DNA of 44,872 nucleotides from an uncultured Collinsella sp. (GCA_900547285.1 URGF01000001.1:1-44872); one strand, 5' to 3'. Positions 22,556-31,533 are shown, numbered from the stretch's first letter. The notes: a model not told the origin generated them from the sequence alone. Made by a program: numbers and translations.

Positions 22556-22579
22556 ACTTTGGGGGGCGCTCTTTAATGA

Positions 22580-22978
22580 CTAGTTACCTTTGTGAAAGAG
22601 GTTTTTGATAACGGAGGGGATGCTCTTGGCGCCCTTGGCAGTCACATCGATAAAGTCGGGCGAACGCACGAGCTTATCCTCGTCGACGTACTTGCGGACA
22701 GCACGAAGCGTCTCTTTGTCGTCGCGCGTCGAAAACGTAAAGTGACCGTTGTCCTTGGTGAAGATGGCAAAACGCGTGATCTTCTTGGTGCCGCGTAAAA
22801 CCTCGGCGGCAATATAGTCGACCTCGTCCCACGGGATTTGAATATAATCCTCGGGATTGCGCTCGTTGTAATACTCGAACGCCTTATTGCCCACCATCAC
22901 GTTACCGTGGCTGGTAAGCCCCATCAGGCAGGTTGCCGGCGTTGCCAGATCGACCGTGCTGTTCTGAGATTGCGCCAT
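22580..22978 (-). CDS. DUF956-family protein, mannose PTS associated (ManO-like)
   Basis: A 132-residue cytosolic protein. It resembles the DUF956 family, whose genes almost always follow mannose-family PTS operons; the ManO name in lactic acid bacteria reflects this linkage. Features: TCLMGLTSHGNVMVGNKAFE, IPWDEVDYIAAEV and FAIFTKDNGHFTFSTRD, patterns of a small PH-like beta domain. ATG 22978 is preferred over an open extension to 23029 because GGAGG lies 11 bp before it and the extension overlaps the preceding terminator. The biochemical role is not established; regulation of or binding to the PTS is the usual proposal. Confidence 0.8.
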   Translation of the reverse strand: MAQSQNSTVDLATPATCLMGLTSHGNVMVGNKAFEYYNERNPEDYIQIPWDEVDYIAAEVLRGTKKITRFAIFTKDNGHFTFSTRDDKETLRAVRKYVDEDKLVRSPDFIDVTAKGAKSIPSVIKNLFHKGN

Positions 22979-22992
22979 GCGCGCCTCGCCCT

Positions 22993-23041
22993 CCAAATAA
23001 AACAATCGGACCGCATCCAGTGTACCCACCGGGTGCGGTCC
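22993..23041 (-). terminator. Terminator between manZ and DUF956 gene
   Basis: Minus strand: GGACCGCA/TGCGGTCC perfect 8-bp stem with an 18-nt loop, then ATTGTTTTATTT. It lies 58 bp after the manZ stop and before the DUF956 start, so the last gene is expressed by read-through or its own promoter. Confidence 0.7.
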
Positions 23042-23098
23042 GTTTCAATGGCTCAAAAGCCCTTGCCTAGCAATTCTCGGTCTTAAGCCGAAGCGTGC

Positions 23099-24019
23099 TT
23101 ACATGAAGCCGCAGAAGCGACCGATGATGCCGACGGCGAAGAGAGCCAGGATGATGACGATCGGGCTGACCTTCTTCTTGAGGAGCTTGCAGACCAGCAG
23201 GGTCAGGCACACGGCGGCAAGGCCGGGGATGAGCTGATCGAGGTTGGCCTGAAGCGTGGTGACCTTCATCTGATCAAGGGCGGTAGCACCGACGGAGTTG
23301 TACATCGTCAGCGCTTCCTTGATACCCTCGGAACCGGAGGGCAGGCTAGCCCAGTCGATAAAGGCGCCAGCAGACTGCTTGACCGTGGAGACGATCGGGG
23401 TGAAGGAAATGGACACCCAGCGCTCGACCAGGGCGCCGATGATGAACATACCCAGGATGGAAGCGCCCTCGGTGACCTTGCCCATCAGACCACCGGAGAG
23501 GTCCTTGGCGATGGAGGAGCCGACCTTGTAGCCAAACTCCTGCGTGTACCACAGGAAAGCGTAACGGATGATGTTCCACGCGAAGAAGAACAGCAGCGGA
23601 CCGACGATGCTGCCGGACATGGCCAGGGAAGCGCCCAGAGCGCCCAGAATCGGGCGAAGGGTGAACCAGAAGACGGGGTCGCCGACGCCGGCGAGCGGGC
23701 CCATCATACCGACCTTGACGCCCTGAATGGCGACGTCGTCAATCGGGGCACCGTTGGCGCGCTCCTCCTCGAGAGCGAGGGTAACGCCAATGACGGGGGC
23801 GGAAACATAGGGGTGGGTGTTATAGAACTCCAGGTGGCGCTTAAGAGCGGCAATCTGGTCATCCTTGCTGGTGTAGAGCTTCTTGATCGCAGGGATCATT
23901 GCGAAGCACCAGCCGCCGTTCTGCATACGCTCGTAGTTCCACGAGCCCTGAAGGAACTGATGACGGAAGCAAACCTTCTTGCGGTCAGCCTTGGTGAGCT
24001 GAATCTTGTTCTCTGCCAT
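23099..24019 (-). CDS. manZ: Mannose-family PTS, IID component
   Basis: A 306-residue membrane subunit of the mannose/fructose/sorbose-type phosphotransferase permease; with IIC it forms the sugar channel. Family motifs: FLQGSWNYERMQNGGWCFAM, HLEFYNTHP, GVKVGMMGPLAGVGDP and FWFTLRPI. Membrane segments lie mainly in about 100-160, 180-215 and 270-306 (VCLTLLVCKLL, IVIILALFAVGIIGRF). ATG 24019 has GGGGAG 9 bp upstream. It starts 17 bp after manY ends, last gene of manXYZ. Confidence 0.95.
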   Translation of the reverse strand: MAENKIQLTKADRKKVCFRHQFLQGSWNYERMQNGGWCFAMIPAIKKLYTSKDDQIAALKRHLEFYNTHPYVSAPVIGVTLALEEERANGAPIDDVAIQGVKVGMMGPLAGVGDPVFWFTLRPILGALGASLAMSGSIVGPLLFFFAWNIIRYAFLWYTQEFGYKVGSSIAKDLSGGLMGKVTEGASILGMFIIGALVERWVSISFTPIVSTVKQSAGAFIDWASLPSGSEGIKEALTMYNSVGATALDQMKVTTLQANLDQLIPGLAAVCLTLLVCKLLKKKVSPIVIILALFAVGIIGRFCGFM

Positions 24020-24035
24020 ATGTATCACTCCCCTC

Positions 24036-24854
24036 CTACTCGTAATCGTTCAGAATGTCGCCGAGCGGGTCGCCGGAGCCACCGCCCATGCCGCCACCCT
24101 GCTTGGCCAGATCCTTAAGGCCAAGGTAGATGAGGGCAAGGGAGATGCCGATGAGACCAAGGGCGATCAGCGTGAGCTGAGGGATGGCAGCAAGGACAAA
24201 GCCGAGGACGAAGAACGGCCAGGTCTCCTTGGTGGCCATCATGTTGATGACCATGGCGTAACCGACGGAAGCGACCATGCCGCCGCCGACAGCCATGCCG
24301 CCGGACAGCCAGTCGGGCATAGCGTTAAGCGCGTTGGTAACGGCCTCGGCCGGGATGACGCACAGAAGCACTGCCGGGATGGCGATACGAAGGCCCTGCA
24401 TGAGGATGGCAGCATACTGCCAGCGCTCGATGCCGGAGAAGTCGCCCTTCTCGGCGCAACCGTCCATGGCGTGAGCGATAGCGGTAGCAATGGTACGGCA
24501 GATCATGGTCAGGAACAGACCAGCGACCGACAGCGGGACGGCGACGGCGATAGCGGTGGTAACGGCCTTGGCCGAATCGGTGGCGCCACCGTTGAGGGCG
24601 AGCACCATGATGATCGAAGAAGCGACCGAGGCCAGAGCGGCGTCAGGCGCGACAGCGGCGCCGACGTTAGCCCAGCCAAGGGCCATCATCTGGAGCGAAC
24701 CGCCCAGGAGGATGCCCTCCTGAAGGTGACCGGTTACGAGACCGATAAGCGTGCATGCCACGAGCGGCTGATGGAACTGGAACTCATCCAAAATGCCTTC
24801 CATACCGGCAAGCAACGCGACAATCGCAACAAGCAGAATAGTGATTGCAGACAT
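24036..24854 (-). CDS. manY: Mannose-family PTS, IIC component
   Basis: A 272-residue polytopic membrane protein. Typical IIC signatures: start MSAITILLVAIVALLAGMEG, HQPLVACTLIGLVTGH, EGILLGGSLQMMALGW and GGATDSAKAVTTAIA. The Gly-rich C-terminal tail (GGGMGGGSGDP) is cytosolic. It forms the transport pore with IID. It follows manX after 18 bp. Confidence 0.95.
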   Translation of the reverse strand: MSAITILLVAIVALLAGMEGILDEFQFHQPLVACTLIGLVTGHLQEGILLGGSLQMMALGWANVGAAVAPDAALASVASSIIMVLALNGGATDSAKAVTTAIAVAVPLSVAGLFLTMICRTIATAIAHAMDGCAEKGDFSGIERWQYAAILMQGLRIAIPAVLLCVIPAEAVTNALNAMPDWLSGGMAVGGGMVASVGYAMVINMMATKETWPFFVLGFVLAAIPQLTLIALGLIGISLALIYLGLKDLAKQGGGMGGGSGDPLGDILNDYE

Positions 24855-24872
24855 GTATCGGACCCTCCTTTA

Positions 24873-25862
24873 CTATGCTTGAGCGGCCAGTTCGGCCTTA
24901 GCTTTCTTCAACATGGCGTCGAGATCCTCGGAGGAATCCGAAGGAACCTTGCGGACCTCGAACTTGACGCCCTTGGCCTTGAGGGCCTCGAGAGTCTTGA
25001 CGTCGTCATCGCCCATAGCGACGGCGTTGGTGACGACGACCTTGCCCTTGGAGTGAGCCATGGAACCGATGTTGACTTCCTTGATGTCGACGCCGGCCTC
25101 GATGGCCTTGAGCAGATCCTGCGGGTTCTCAAAGAGCAGCATGGCCTTGGTGTCACCAAAGCGCGTGTCCTTGACGACCTCGGCCATCTTCTTGATGGGC
25201 ACGACGTTGGCATGGACTCCCGGAGGGGCAGCCTGCTCGATCATGGTCTTGCGGAGCTCGTCGTGAGCAACGCCGTCGGAAACCACGATGATGCGGTTGG
25301 GGTTGATCTGCTTGGTCCACGTGGTGGCCACCTGACCATGAAGCAGACGGGTGTCGATACGGACGTGGGCGATCTTGATGTGCCCATCGCCGATGACCGT
25401 TCCCGGAGGGATGGCGCCTGCAGGAGCAGCGGCGGCCGCAGCCGGCTTCTTCTCCTCGGGCTCCAGAGACTCGGGCTTGACACGCACGCCAGCCTTAGCC
25501 TCAGTCACGAGATGTTTTGCGATCGCATGTGCAGTGTTCTTTGCGTCAAAGCGCTGCGAATATGCCTCGATGAGCATAGGCAGGTTGACACCGGTGACGA
25601 TAGCCCAGGAATCGTGGCCCTCGATGAGCCCGCTGATCTGGTTGAACGGCGTGCCGCCCCACAGATCAACGAGGAAGAGCACCTGCTCCTGGTCTTCGAA
25701 GGAAGCGATTGCTTCCTCGACCTTGGCACGGAAGTCGTCGGGGCCCATGCTCGGCTCGAGCGAGACCACGGCAACAGACGGCTGATCGCCAAAGACCATC
25801 GAGCCCGTCTGCTTGATTCCAGCTGCCAAGTCCCCGTGGCTAGCAAGAACAATACTTACCAT
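24873..25862 (-). CDS. manX: Mannose-family PTS, fused IIA-IIB components
   Basis: A 329-residue cytosolic phosphotransfer protein. The IIA domain (1-135) has phospho-acceptor H9 (ASHGDLA) and DLWGGTPFN; an Ala/Pro hinge (about 140-160) leads to the IIB domain with H175 (RIDTRLLHGQVATTW), MKTM-type ELRKTMIEQA and GSMAHSKGK. Phosphate passes HPr to IIA to IIB to the sugar entering by IIC/IID. ATG 25862 with AGGAGG 7 bp upstream is chosen over the overlapping GTG at 25865. First gene of the operon; a TATAAT-like -10 lies about 70 bp upstream. Confidence 0.95.
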   Translation of the reverse strand: MVSIVLASHGDLAAGIKQTGSMVFGDQPSVAVVSLEPSMGPDDFRAKVEEAIASFEDQEQVLFLVDLWGGTPFNQISGLIEGHDSWAIVTGVNLPMLIEAYSQRFDAKNTAHAIAKHLVTEAKAGVRVKPESLEPEEKKPAAAAAAPAGAIPPGTVIGDGHIKIAHVRIDTRLLHGQVATTWTKQINPNRIIVVSDGVAHDELRKTMIEQAAPPGVHANVVPIKKMAEVVKDTRFGDTKAMLLFENPQDLLKAIEAGVDIKEVNIGSMAHSKGKVVVTNAVAMGDDDVKTLEALKAKGVKFEVRKVPSDSSEDLDAMLKKAKAELAAQA

Positions 25863-25932
25863 CACATAACCTCCTTTTTGTCTACGTATTTCCTACACGA
25901 CATGAAAGGAGTATAGCTGTTTGGTTTGTGGA

Positions 25933-25938
25933 ATTATA
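25933..25938 (-). promoter_or_regulatory. -10 element of the manXYZ promoter
   Basis: Minus strand TATAAT, perfect consensus, 71 bp before manX ATG. No good -35 is seen 16-18 bp upstream, which suggests an activator. GTTTAAAC palindromes occur at 25967-25974 and 26131-26138 further upstream. Confidence 0.45.
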
Positions 25939-26189
25939 GCTAAATCCGCAAAAGGTTGGATTATTTGTTTAAACGCCTAGGTTTGTTACAAGTTGATTAC
26001 GTTACTGCTTTTTGACTCATTACACGACAAGGCGTCGCTCATCAAGCCAAGCATTTTACAGATACAAGCAGGCTGTTCATTAATATCGATTTTAGGCAAG
26101 CGCGAATGCGCTTGTACTGCCGCTATTTTGTTTAAACAGACATGGCTTGACTATTTTCGTGACTTATGGTCTATGAAACCACTCAAAAT
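25939..26189. other. Non-coding stretch upstream of manX
   Basis: No gene. AT-rich with a perfect hairpin CAAGCGC/GCGCTTG (26097-26114), and two TTTGTTTAAAC copies (25964-25974, 26128-26138) that could bind a regulator of the PTS operon. Confidence 0.4.
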
Positions 26190-26256
26190 AGTTGCGGTGG
26201 AATAGTTCTTGTTTAAGAGCCAGAAGGCTGGATTTAGGAACTATTTCACCGCAACT
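26190..26256 (-). terminator. Long nested inverted repeat after hypA
   Basis: Arms of 19 bp (26190-26208 and 26238-26256) pair with one G-U type mismatch; a small hairpin AGCC/GGCT sits inside the loop. It begins 11 bp beyond the hypA stop and is followed on the minus strand by ATTTT, so it probably terminates the hypA transcript. The stem is longer than typical terminators. Confidence 0.6.
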
Positions 26257-26267
26257 TATAGGGAATC

Positions 26268-26696
26268 CTAGGCGATGTGGAGGGGGTTGGCGGCGTCGAC
26301 GGCGTCGGGGACGTCGGAGAGGCCGTCAGGAGCAGCGTCTGCCGGGTCCTCGTCGGGGGTCTCGATCTGTTTGATCATGACCTCTTGGCCCTGCAGCAGG
26401 TATGTCTCGCCGCTACCGCAATGGGGACAGGTCTTGCCGTGCTCGACCGTCGCGTAGTCGCGGCCGCACGCCTCGCAATGTGTCACGGCCTCGACGGGCT
26501 CCACGATAAGCTCCGCGCCCTGCGCGATAGGCTTTTTATCTGCTGCCCAGCGCCAAGCGTCGAGTAGCAAGTCGGGAACGACGCCCGAGACCTCGCCCAG
26601 CAGCAGCGTGACGCTCGAAACGCGACGCACGCCATTGGCGCGCGCCACGTTCTCGACATCGCGAATGATGTGATAGACGATCCCCAATTCATGCAC
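26268..26696 (-). CDS. hypA: Hydrogenase/urease nickel insertion protein HypA
   Basis: A 142-residue nickel chaperone. The nickel site is formed by the N-terminal Met-His-Glu with H2; the zinc site by C74-x-x-C77 and C90-x-x-C93. HypA delivers nickel to [NiFe]-hydrogenase with HypB. No hydrogenase or other hyp gene is in the window. A 28-residue acidic C-terminal extension after the core is not typical. The gene begins 26 bp after the oxidoreductase stop, in the same direction, so it is probably co-transcribed with it and under the same TetR control. Confidence 0.92.
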   Translation of the reverse strand: MHELGIVYHIIRDVENVARANGVRRVSSVTLLLGEVSGVVPDLLLDAWRWAADKKPIAQGAELIVEPVEAVTHCEACGRDYATVEHGKTCPHCGSGETYLLQGQEVMIKQIETPDEDPADAAPDGLSDVPDAVDAANPLHIA

Positions 26697-26722
26697 TTTT
26701 TCTTCCGCCGTTCCCGTTATGG

Positions 26723-29503
26723 CTACTTACTTGCGACCGACTTTATCTTGATGGCGCGCTTGAGCGCGTACTTGCCCAGGCTTGGGAGCTTTTGCTCGTA
26801 TTTGACCATCGTTGAGCACTCGGGGCGGTCGCGATCCAGGTGGATGGCGTCAAACGCGCACTTGGTGGTGCACAGGCCGCAGCCGATGCACTTGTTGGGA
26901 TCGACGATCGAGGCACCGCAGCCCAGACAGCGGGCGGTCTCGGCGCGTACCTGTTCTTCGGTAAAGGTCTCAACATACTCGCTAAACGGCGCAGCCTTCT
27001 CGCGCTCGCGGTCCACGTGGGCAACCTCGCGGCTCGCGTTGTCGTAGCTCTCGATCACGACATCGTCGCGGTCGAGCGCGGTGTAGCGGCGCTGGTTGCG
27101 GCCGATCGTGAGCGTGGAGCCCGGCTGCACAAAGCGATGGATGGACACGGCGGCCTCGTGGCCGGCGGCGATGGCATCGATGGCAAAGCTCGGACCGGTA
27201 TAGACGTCGCCGCCCACAAAGATGTCGGGCTCGGCGGTCTGATAGGTCTGGGGATCGGCAAGGGCGCCCTGGCCGCGGCCGAGCTCTACCTTGGAGCCTG
27301 CCAGCAGGTCGCCCCACACAATGGACTGGCCAATCGACATGACCACGCGGTCGGCATCGACGCGGCGCAGGTCGTTCTCGTCGTACTCGGGCGCAAAACG
27401 GCCTTCGTCGTCAAAGACACGCGTGCAGCGCTTGAAGGTGATACCGCACACACGACCGGCCTCGTCCAGGTGGACCTCCTTGGGGCCCCAACCGCAGCTG
27501 ATGTGCGCGCCGTCCTCGATGGCCTCGCGACGCTCTTCCTCGCTGGCGGGCATCTGGGCCTCGCTCTCCAGGCAGAACATCTCAACGTGCTCGGAACCCA
27601 GACGGCAGGCGTTGCGCGCGACATCGATAGCAACGTTGCCGCCGCCCACCACGATGGTGCGGCCGGGCAGCGCGTCAATCTTGCCGCTGTTGACCTCGCG
27701 CAAAAAGTCGACGGCCACGGTCACACCCTCGGCGTCCTCGCCCGGAATGTCGGCAAGGCGGCCGCCCTGGCAGCCAATAGCCACGTAGAAGGCCTTAAAA
27801 CCCTGCGTGCGCAGCTCATCGAGCGTCACGTCACGGCCGACTTCCACGCCATAGCGGAACTCGGCACCCATCAGGCGAATGATCTCGACCTCGGCCTCGA
27901 TAACATCCTTCTGCAGCTTAAAGCTGGGAATGCCGTAGGTAAGCATACCGCCCGGGCGCTCGTTTTTCTCGAACACGACGGGCTTGTAACCCTTCTCGGC
28001 CAGGTAGAAAGCGCAAGACAGGCCGGCCGGACCGGCACCGATGATGGCGATCTTCTGGTCGAAGCCGCCGGCACGCGTCGGGGTCACCACAGGTGGGACA
28101 TAGCGGGTCGCGGCATCCAGATCGCGCTGGGCGATGAACTTCTTGACCTCGTCGATAGCCACGGCGGCGTCCACACGACCGCGGGTGCAGGCATCCTCAC
28201 AGCGGCGGTTGCACACACGGCCGCAGATAGCGGGCAGCGGGTTCTCGCGCTTGATGAGCGCCAGCGCCTCGTCATAGCGACCCTGAGCCGCGAGCTTCAA
28301 ATAGCCCTGAACGGCAACGTGCGCGGGGCAGGCCGTCTTGCAGGGAGCGGTGCCGGACTCATGCGTCTCGATGCGGTTGTCGTTGCGGTAGTTGGGCGAC
28401 CACTTGGTGTGGTCCCACTTGGTGGCATCGGGCAGCTCCTGGCGCGGATACTCGGGCACCTGTCCGCCGGCCTTTTTGCTGCAGAGCTTCTGGCCGAGCT
28501 TGGCTGCACCAGCCGGGCACACCTCAACGCAGCGACCGCAGGCCACGCACTTGTCCTTCTCGACCTTGGCGACATAGGCCGAGCGCGACAGGTTGGGCGT
28601 GTTGAACAGCTGCGAGGTGCGCAGGGCGTAGCACACGTTGACGTTGCAGTTGCAGATGGCGAAGATCTTGTTCTCGCCGTCGATGTTGGTGATCTGGTGC
28701 ACAAAGCCGTTGTCCTCGGCCTGGCGCAAGATGTCGTAAACCTCGTCGCGGGTCACGTAATGGCCACGATCGGTCTCAACCACGTAGTCGGCCATATCGC
28801 CCACGGCGATGCACCAATCGGCCGGGTCGTCGGCGCAGCCCTCACCCATCACGCGACGGCTCGCGCGGCAGCTGCAGGTGCTAGCGGCATATTTGCCATC
28901 GTATTTGTCGAGCCAATGCTCGATATGCTCGATCGGCACCGACGTGCTCGCGGCGTCAATGGCCTTCTCGACCGGAATGACGTGCATGCCGATACCGGCA
29001 CCCCCGGGCGGCACCATCGGCGTAGCACGGGACAGCGGGCCTTTGGATGCCTGTTCAAAGAACTTGGCGTAGACCGGGTGTTCCTCGAGCTGGCTCACGC
29101 GCATGTTGAGGAACTCGGCAGAACCCGGCACCAGCATGGGCAGCACCCACTGCTTGGCGCGCTCGGGGTTTTCCCAGTTGTACTCGAGCAGACCCGTGTA
29201 GCTCATATCGTCGAGCATCTTCTCGATATCGGCCTCGGGCATGCCGGTGAGCTTGACCATCTCGGGCAGCGTATAGGGACGGCGCATCTTCATCTTGCAG
29301 AGCACTTCGGCCTGTTCGTCGGTCGCAGCCTCGGCAAACGACCAGTACTCGTAGCCCAGCAGCTCGTCGCGATGCAGCAGACGGTTGGTGCAGTGCTCGC
29401 ACAGCTTGACGATTGCCTCGCGCGGATGCTCCGGTATCGGCGGCACGAACTCCGCGCCGATATCGGGCTCGGTATAGCTAATCCCCGGTCCGTTGAGAAT
29501 CAT
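26723..29503 (-). CDS. Large NAD(P)H/FAD oxidoreductase with multiple Fe-S clusters (GltD/NfnB-like)
   Basis: A 926-residue cytosolic electron-transfer enzyme. N-terminal region (1-300) has Cys clusters TCSCRASRRVMGEGC and ICNCNVNVC; a ferredoxin-type CVACGRCVEVCP lies near 315; a GltD-like Fe-S domain (PCKTACP, CGRVCNRRCEDAC) covers about 385-455; the FAD Rossmann motif GAGPAG lies near 486; a NADPH Rossmann motif GGGNVAIDVA near 616; GGDVYTGPSFAIDAI closes the FAD site; and a C-terminal ferredoxin CIGCGLCTTKC is near 874. It probably passes electrons between NAD(P)H and ferredoxin; the partner is unknown. ATG 29503 with AAGGGA 5 bp before it is preferred to an open extension to 29602 that runs across the operator sites. 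Divergent from a TetR gene. Confidence 0.88.
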   Translation of the reverse strand: MILNGPGISYTEPDIGAEFVPPIPEHPREAIVKLCEHCTNRLLHRDELLGYEYWSFAEAATDEQAEVLCKMKMRRPYTLPEMVKLTGMPEADIEKMLDDMSYTGLLEYNWENPERAKQWVLPMLVPGSAEFLNMRVSQLEEHPVYAKFFEQASKGPLSRATPMVPPGGAGIGMHVIPVEKAIDAASTSVPIEHIEHWLDKYDGKYAASTCSCRASRRVMGEGCADDPADWCIAVGDMADYVVETDRGHYVTRDEVYDILRQAEDNGFVHQITNIDGENKIFAICNCNVNVCYALRTSQLFNTPNLSRSAYVAKVEKDKCVACGRCVEVCPAGAAKLGQKLCSKKAGGQVPEYPRQELPDATKWDHTKWSPNYRNDNRIETHESGTAPCKTACPAHVAVQGYLKLAAQGRYDEALALIKRENPLPAICGRVCNRRCEDACTRGRVDAAVAIDEVKKFIAQRDLDAATRYVPPVVTPTRAGGFDQKIAIIGAGPAGLSCAFYLAEKGYKPVVFEKNERPGGMLTYGIPSFKLQKDVIEAEVEIIRLMGAEFRYGVEVGRDVTLDELRTQGFKAFYVAIGCQGGRLADIPGEDAEGVTVAVDFLREVNSGKIDALPGRTIVVGGGNVAIDVARNACRLGSEHVEMFCLESEAQMPASEEERREAIEDGAHISCGWGPKEVHLDEAGRVCGITFKRCTRVFDDEGRFAPEYDENDLRRVDADRVVMSIGQSIVWGDLLAGSKVELGRGQGALADPQTYQTAEPDIFVGGDVYTGPSFAIDAIAAGHEAAVSIHRFVQPGSTLTIGRNQRRYTALDRDDVVIESYDNASREVAHVDREREKAAPFSEYVETFTEEQVRAETARCLGCGASIVDPNKCIGCGLCTTKCAFDAIHLDRDRPECSTMVKYEQKLPSLGKYALKRAIKIKSVASK

Positions 29504-29595
29504 GGTTGTCCCTTCTCTTGCCGCAGCCCGGCGTGGCCGCGGCACCCCTCTTTTTTGCAGGCCGGGCATGCCCCCATGCCGTTCACCCGCCATTG

Positions 29596-29664
29596 TTGAC
29601 ATTGTGTCAAAAATAGTATTGACGAACCGTCAACAATATTCAAGACTGTTAGGCGAACGGTCAA
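29596..29664. promoter_or_regulatory. Three TetR-type operator sites between divergent genes
   Basis: Palindromes TTGACATTGTGTCAA (29596-29610) and TTGACGAACCGTCAA (29619-29633), both perfect 6-3-6, begin 23 bp apart. A weaker third copy TAGGCGAACGGTCAA (29650-29664) matches 11 of 15. They fill the space between the oxidoreductase start and the TetR-type gene, so the regulator likely represses both directions. Confidence 0.75.
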
Positions 29665-29691
29665 GCAAAAGAGGATGAAAGGCGGCAAAAC

Positions 29692-30354
29692 ATGGGCAAC
29701 AACACAGCAGATACCTCTGTGGTCGATGCCGTCCCCGCATCCGATAGTGCGACAAAGCGCTTGACGGGCGACGAGCGCCGTCGCGAGATCCTCGCCGCCG
29801 TGCGCACCGTGAGTTCCGAGCTGGGCGTGTCCCACCTATCGGTATCGGCCGTGACCAAGCGGGCTGGCTGCACGCGCTCGCTGTTCTACCACTACTTTGC
29901 CGATATGGACGCCGCCGTCACCGCCGTTATGGACGAGGCGATCGACGGCTTTATCGCCGAGCTCGAGCAGTGGAACGCCAGCCGCACGGTTGGTGACATC
30001 GAAGGCGCACTCGACACCGTCGCTCCGCTCTTTAAGCGCCTGGTCGTGAGCGGCCACGAGTTGCCGAGCACGCTTACCTCAAGCAGCGGCGCGCTCTACG
30101 GCGGCTTTCTGCACAACGTGGTCCAGCGCGTGGCGCAATACATTTGCGACACCACCGTGGTGGACTTTGTCGCCCATCATGACCTGCGCATCGACCATGT
30201 CTACGAAACCTTCTACACCCTCATCATGGGGTTGTTGATGTATATCCGCACGCACCCCGATGTGCCCGACGAGACGGTCAAGGAAATCATCGCCTCGACA
30301 CTCCACATCGAGGGCTATACCGCCAAGTATCCGGAGCGCAAGCCCCAGAACTAA
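29692..30354 (+). CDS. TetR-family transcription regulator
   Basis: A 220-residue protein with an N-terminal Thr/Ala-rich tail of about 25 residues, then a TetR DNA-binding domain at about 28-75 (RREILAAVRTVSSELGVSHL, VTKRAGCTRSLFYHYFADMD). The C-terminal ligand domain is not assignable to a subfamily. AAAGGCGG is 7-14 bp upstream of the ATG. It is divergent from the oxidoreductase-hypA operon and 63 bp upstream of a membrane-protein gene in the same direction, so it probably controls both. Signal unknown. Confidence 0.9.
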   Translation: MGNNTADTSVVDAVPASDSATKRLTGDERRREILAAVRTVSSELGVSHLSVSAVTKRAGCTRSLFYHYFADMDAAVTAVMDEAIDGFIAELEQWNASRTVGDIEGALDTVAPLFKRLVVSGHELPSTLTSSSGALYGGFLHNVVQRVAQYICDTTVVDFVAHHDLRIDHVYETFYTLIMGLLMYIRTHPDVPDETVKEIIASTLHIEGYTAKYPERKPQN

Positions 30355-30417
30355 CGACATTTGGCCAAACTGCCCGCGATCGGAAGAGGGGCCGCGGGCG
30401 TGTGAAAGGAGAGCAGC

Positions 30418-31425
30418 ATGCTGTTCGATGTTTGGGGTAGCGATACCCTTATCCACTGGGCCGGCTGGGCCATGGTCTTTATTGGCCTCATCGTGCTCAA
30501 CGAGGTCGGCCGCCGCACCAAGCTGGGCGCGGCAATCATCTTTGGCGTGGCTCCGCTGGCCATGACCATCTATTGTGTCGCCATCGCCGTCGGCGTTTCG
30601 CAGGGTGCCGAGTGGGCGCTCACCAACCCCACTCACGTGTACCAGAACAGCTGGTTCCACTACGCCAAGGTGTACGCGGCGCTGGCCGGTTGCTGGGGCT
30701 TCATTGCCATTAAGTACCAGTGGGGCAAGATCGGCAAGGCGCATTGGTTCCGTGCATGGCCGTTTGTGATCGTCGCCATCAACATCATGATCGCCGTCGT
30801 GTCCGACTTCGAGAGCGCCTATCACTTCTTTGTCCTGGGCCAGTCCACCTGGGTCACCTCCGAGGGTGCCACGCAGCTTGCCGGCTGGAACAACGTGTTC
30901 AACGGCATCGCCGGTCTCATCAACATCTTCTGCATGACCGGCTGGTGGAGCGTCTACGCCTCCGAGGATCAGACCGATATGCTGTGGCCCGACATGACCT
31001 GGGTCTACATCATCGCCTACGATATCTGGAACTTCTGCTACACCTACAACTGCCTGCCCACCCACTCCTGGTTCTGCGGCTTTGCGCTGCTGCTGGCGCC
31101 CACCGTCGCCGCCTTTATCTGGAACAAGGGCGGCTGGATCCAGAACCGCGCCTTTACGTTGGCTATTTGGTGCATGTTTGCCCAGGTGTTCCCGTACTTC
31201 CAGGAGGAGTCCATCTTTGTGACCCACTCCACGCTCGACCCCGGCGCCGCTACCGCGGTCTCGATCGCCGCACTGGTCGCCAACGTCGCCGCGATCATCT
31301 ATATCGCCTACCGTGCCAAGAAGCTCGGCCGCAATCCCTACAAGCAGGATGTCTTTGAGGGCACCAGCGATTGGGAGAAGGCCACCGCCCGCCGTGCCAA
31401 GGTTGATTACGCTCACGCCGAGTAA
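30418..31425 (+). CDS. Multi-pass membrane protein (DUF5692-like)
   Basis: A 335-residue integral membrane protein with about nine hydrophobic helices (near 12-30, 37-60, 85-101, 113-131, 160-182, 190-208, 215-235, 243-260, 280-302) and unusually many Trp and Tyr residues. From memory it resembles proteins named DUF5692 in gut Coriobacteria and Clostridia; the family name should be checked and no function is known. GAAAGGAG lies 6-7 bp before the ATG. It follows the TetR gene by 63 bp and is likely in its regulon with the Fe-S oxidoreductase. Confidence 0.75.
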   Translation: MLFDVWGSDTLIHWAGWAMVFIGLIVLNEVGRRTKLGAAIIFGVAPLAMTIYCVAIAVGVSQGAEWALTNPTHVYQNSWFHYAKVYAALAGCWGFIAIKYQWGKIGKAHWFRAWPFVIVAINIMIAVVSDFESAYHFFVLGQSTWVTSEGATQLAGWNNVFNGIAGLINIFCMTGWWSVYASEDQTDMLWPDMTWVYIIAYDIWNFCYTYNCLPTHSWFCGFALLLAPTVAAFIWNKGGWIQNRAFTLAIWCMFAQVFPYFQEESIFVTHSTLDPGAATAVSIAALVANVAAIIYIAYRAKKLGRNPYKQDVFEGTSDWEKATARRAKVDYAHAE

Positions 31426-31495
31426 CATGTTGGCCGCTGTTGGCACTTGGGCATAGGCCCGCTCACCAGGCCTTTCAATCCAATGTCTCGCAGAG

Positions 31496-31533
31496 CCCCC
31501 GAAAAGCGTTTCGCTCGCTTTCCGGGGGTTTTT
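31496..31533 (+). terminator. Terminator after membrane-protein gene
   Basis: CCCCCGaAAAGCG pairs with CGCTTTcCGGGGG over 13 positions with one mismatch; TTTTT follows (31529-31533). Confidence 0.9.

Noticed and set aside
24006..25916. Long plus-strand frame opposite the PTS genes; similar ones opposite the oxidoreductase, clpB and aconitase-family genes
   Set aside because: All are antisense shadows of conserved genes and lack ribosome binding sites and known domains.
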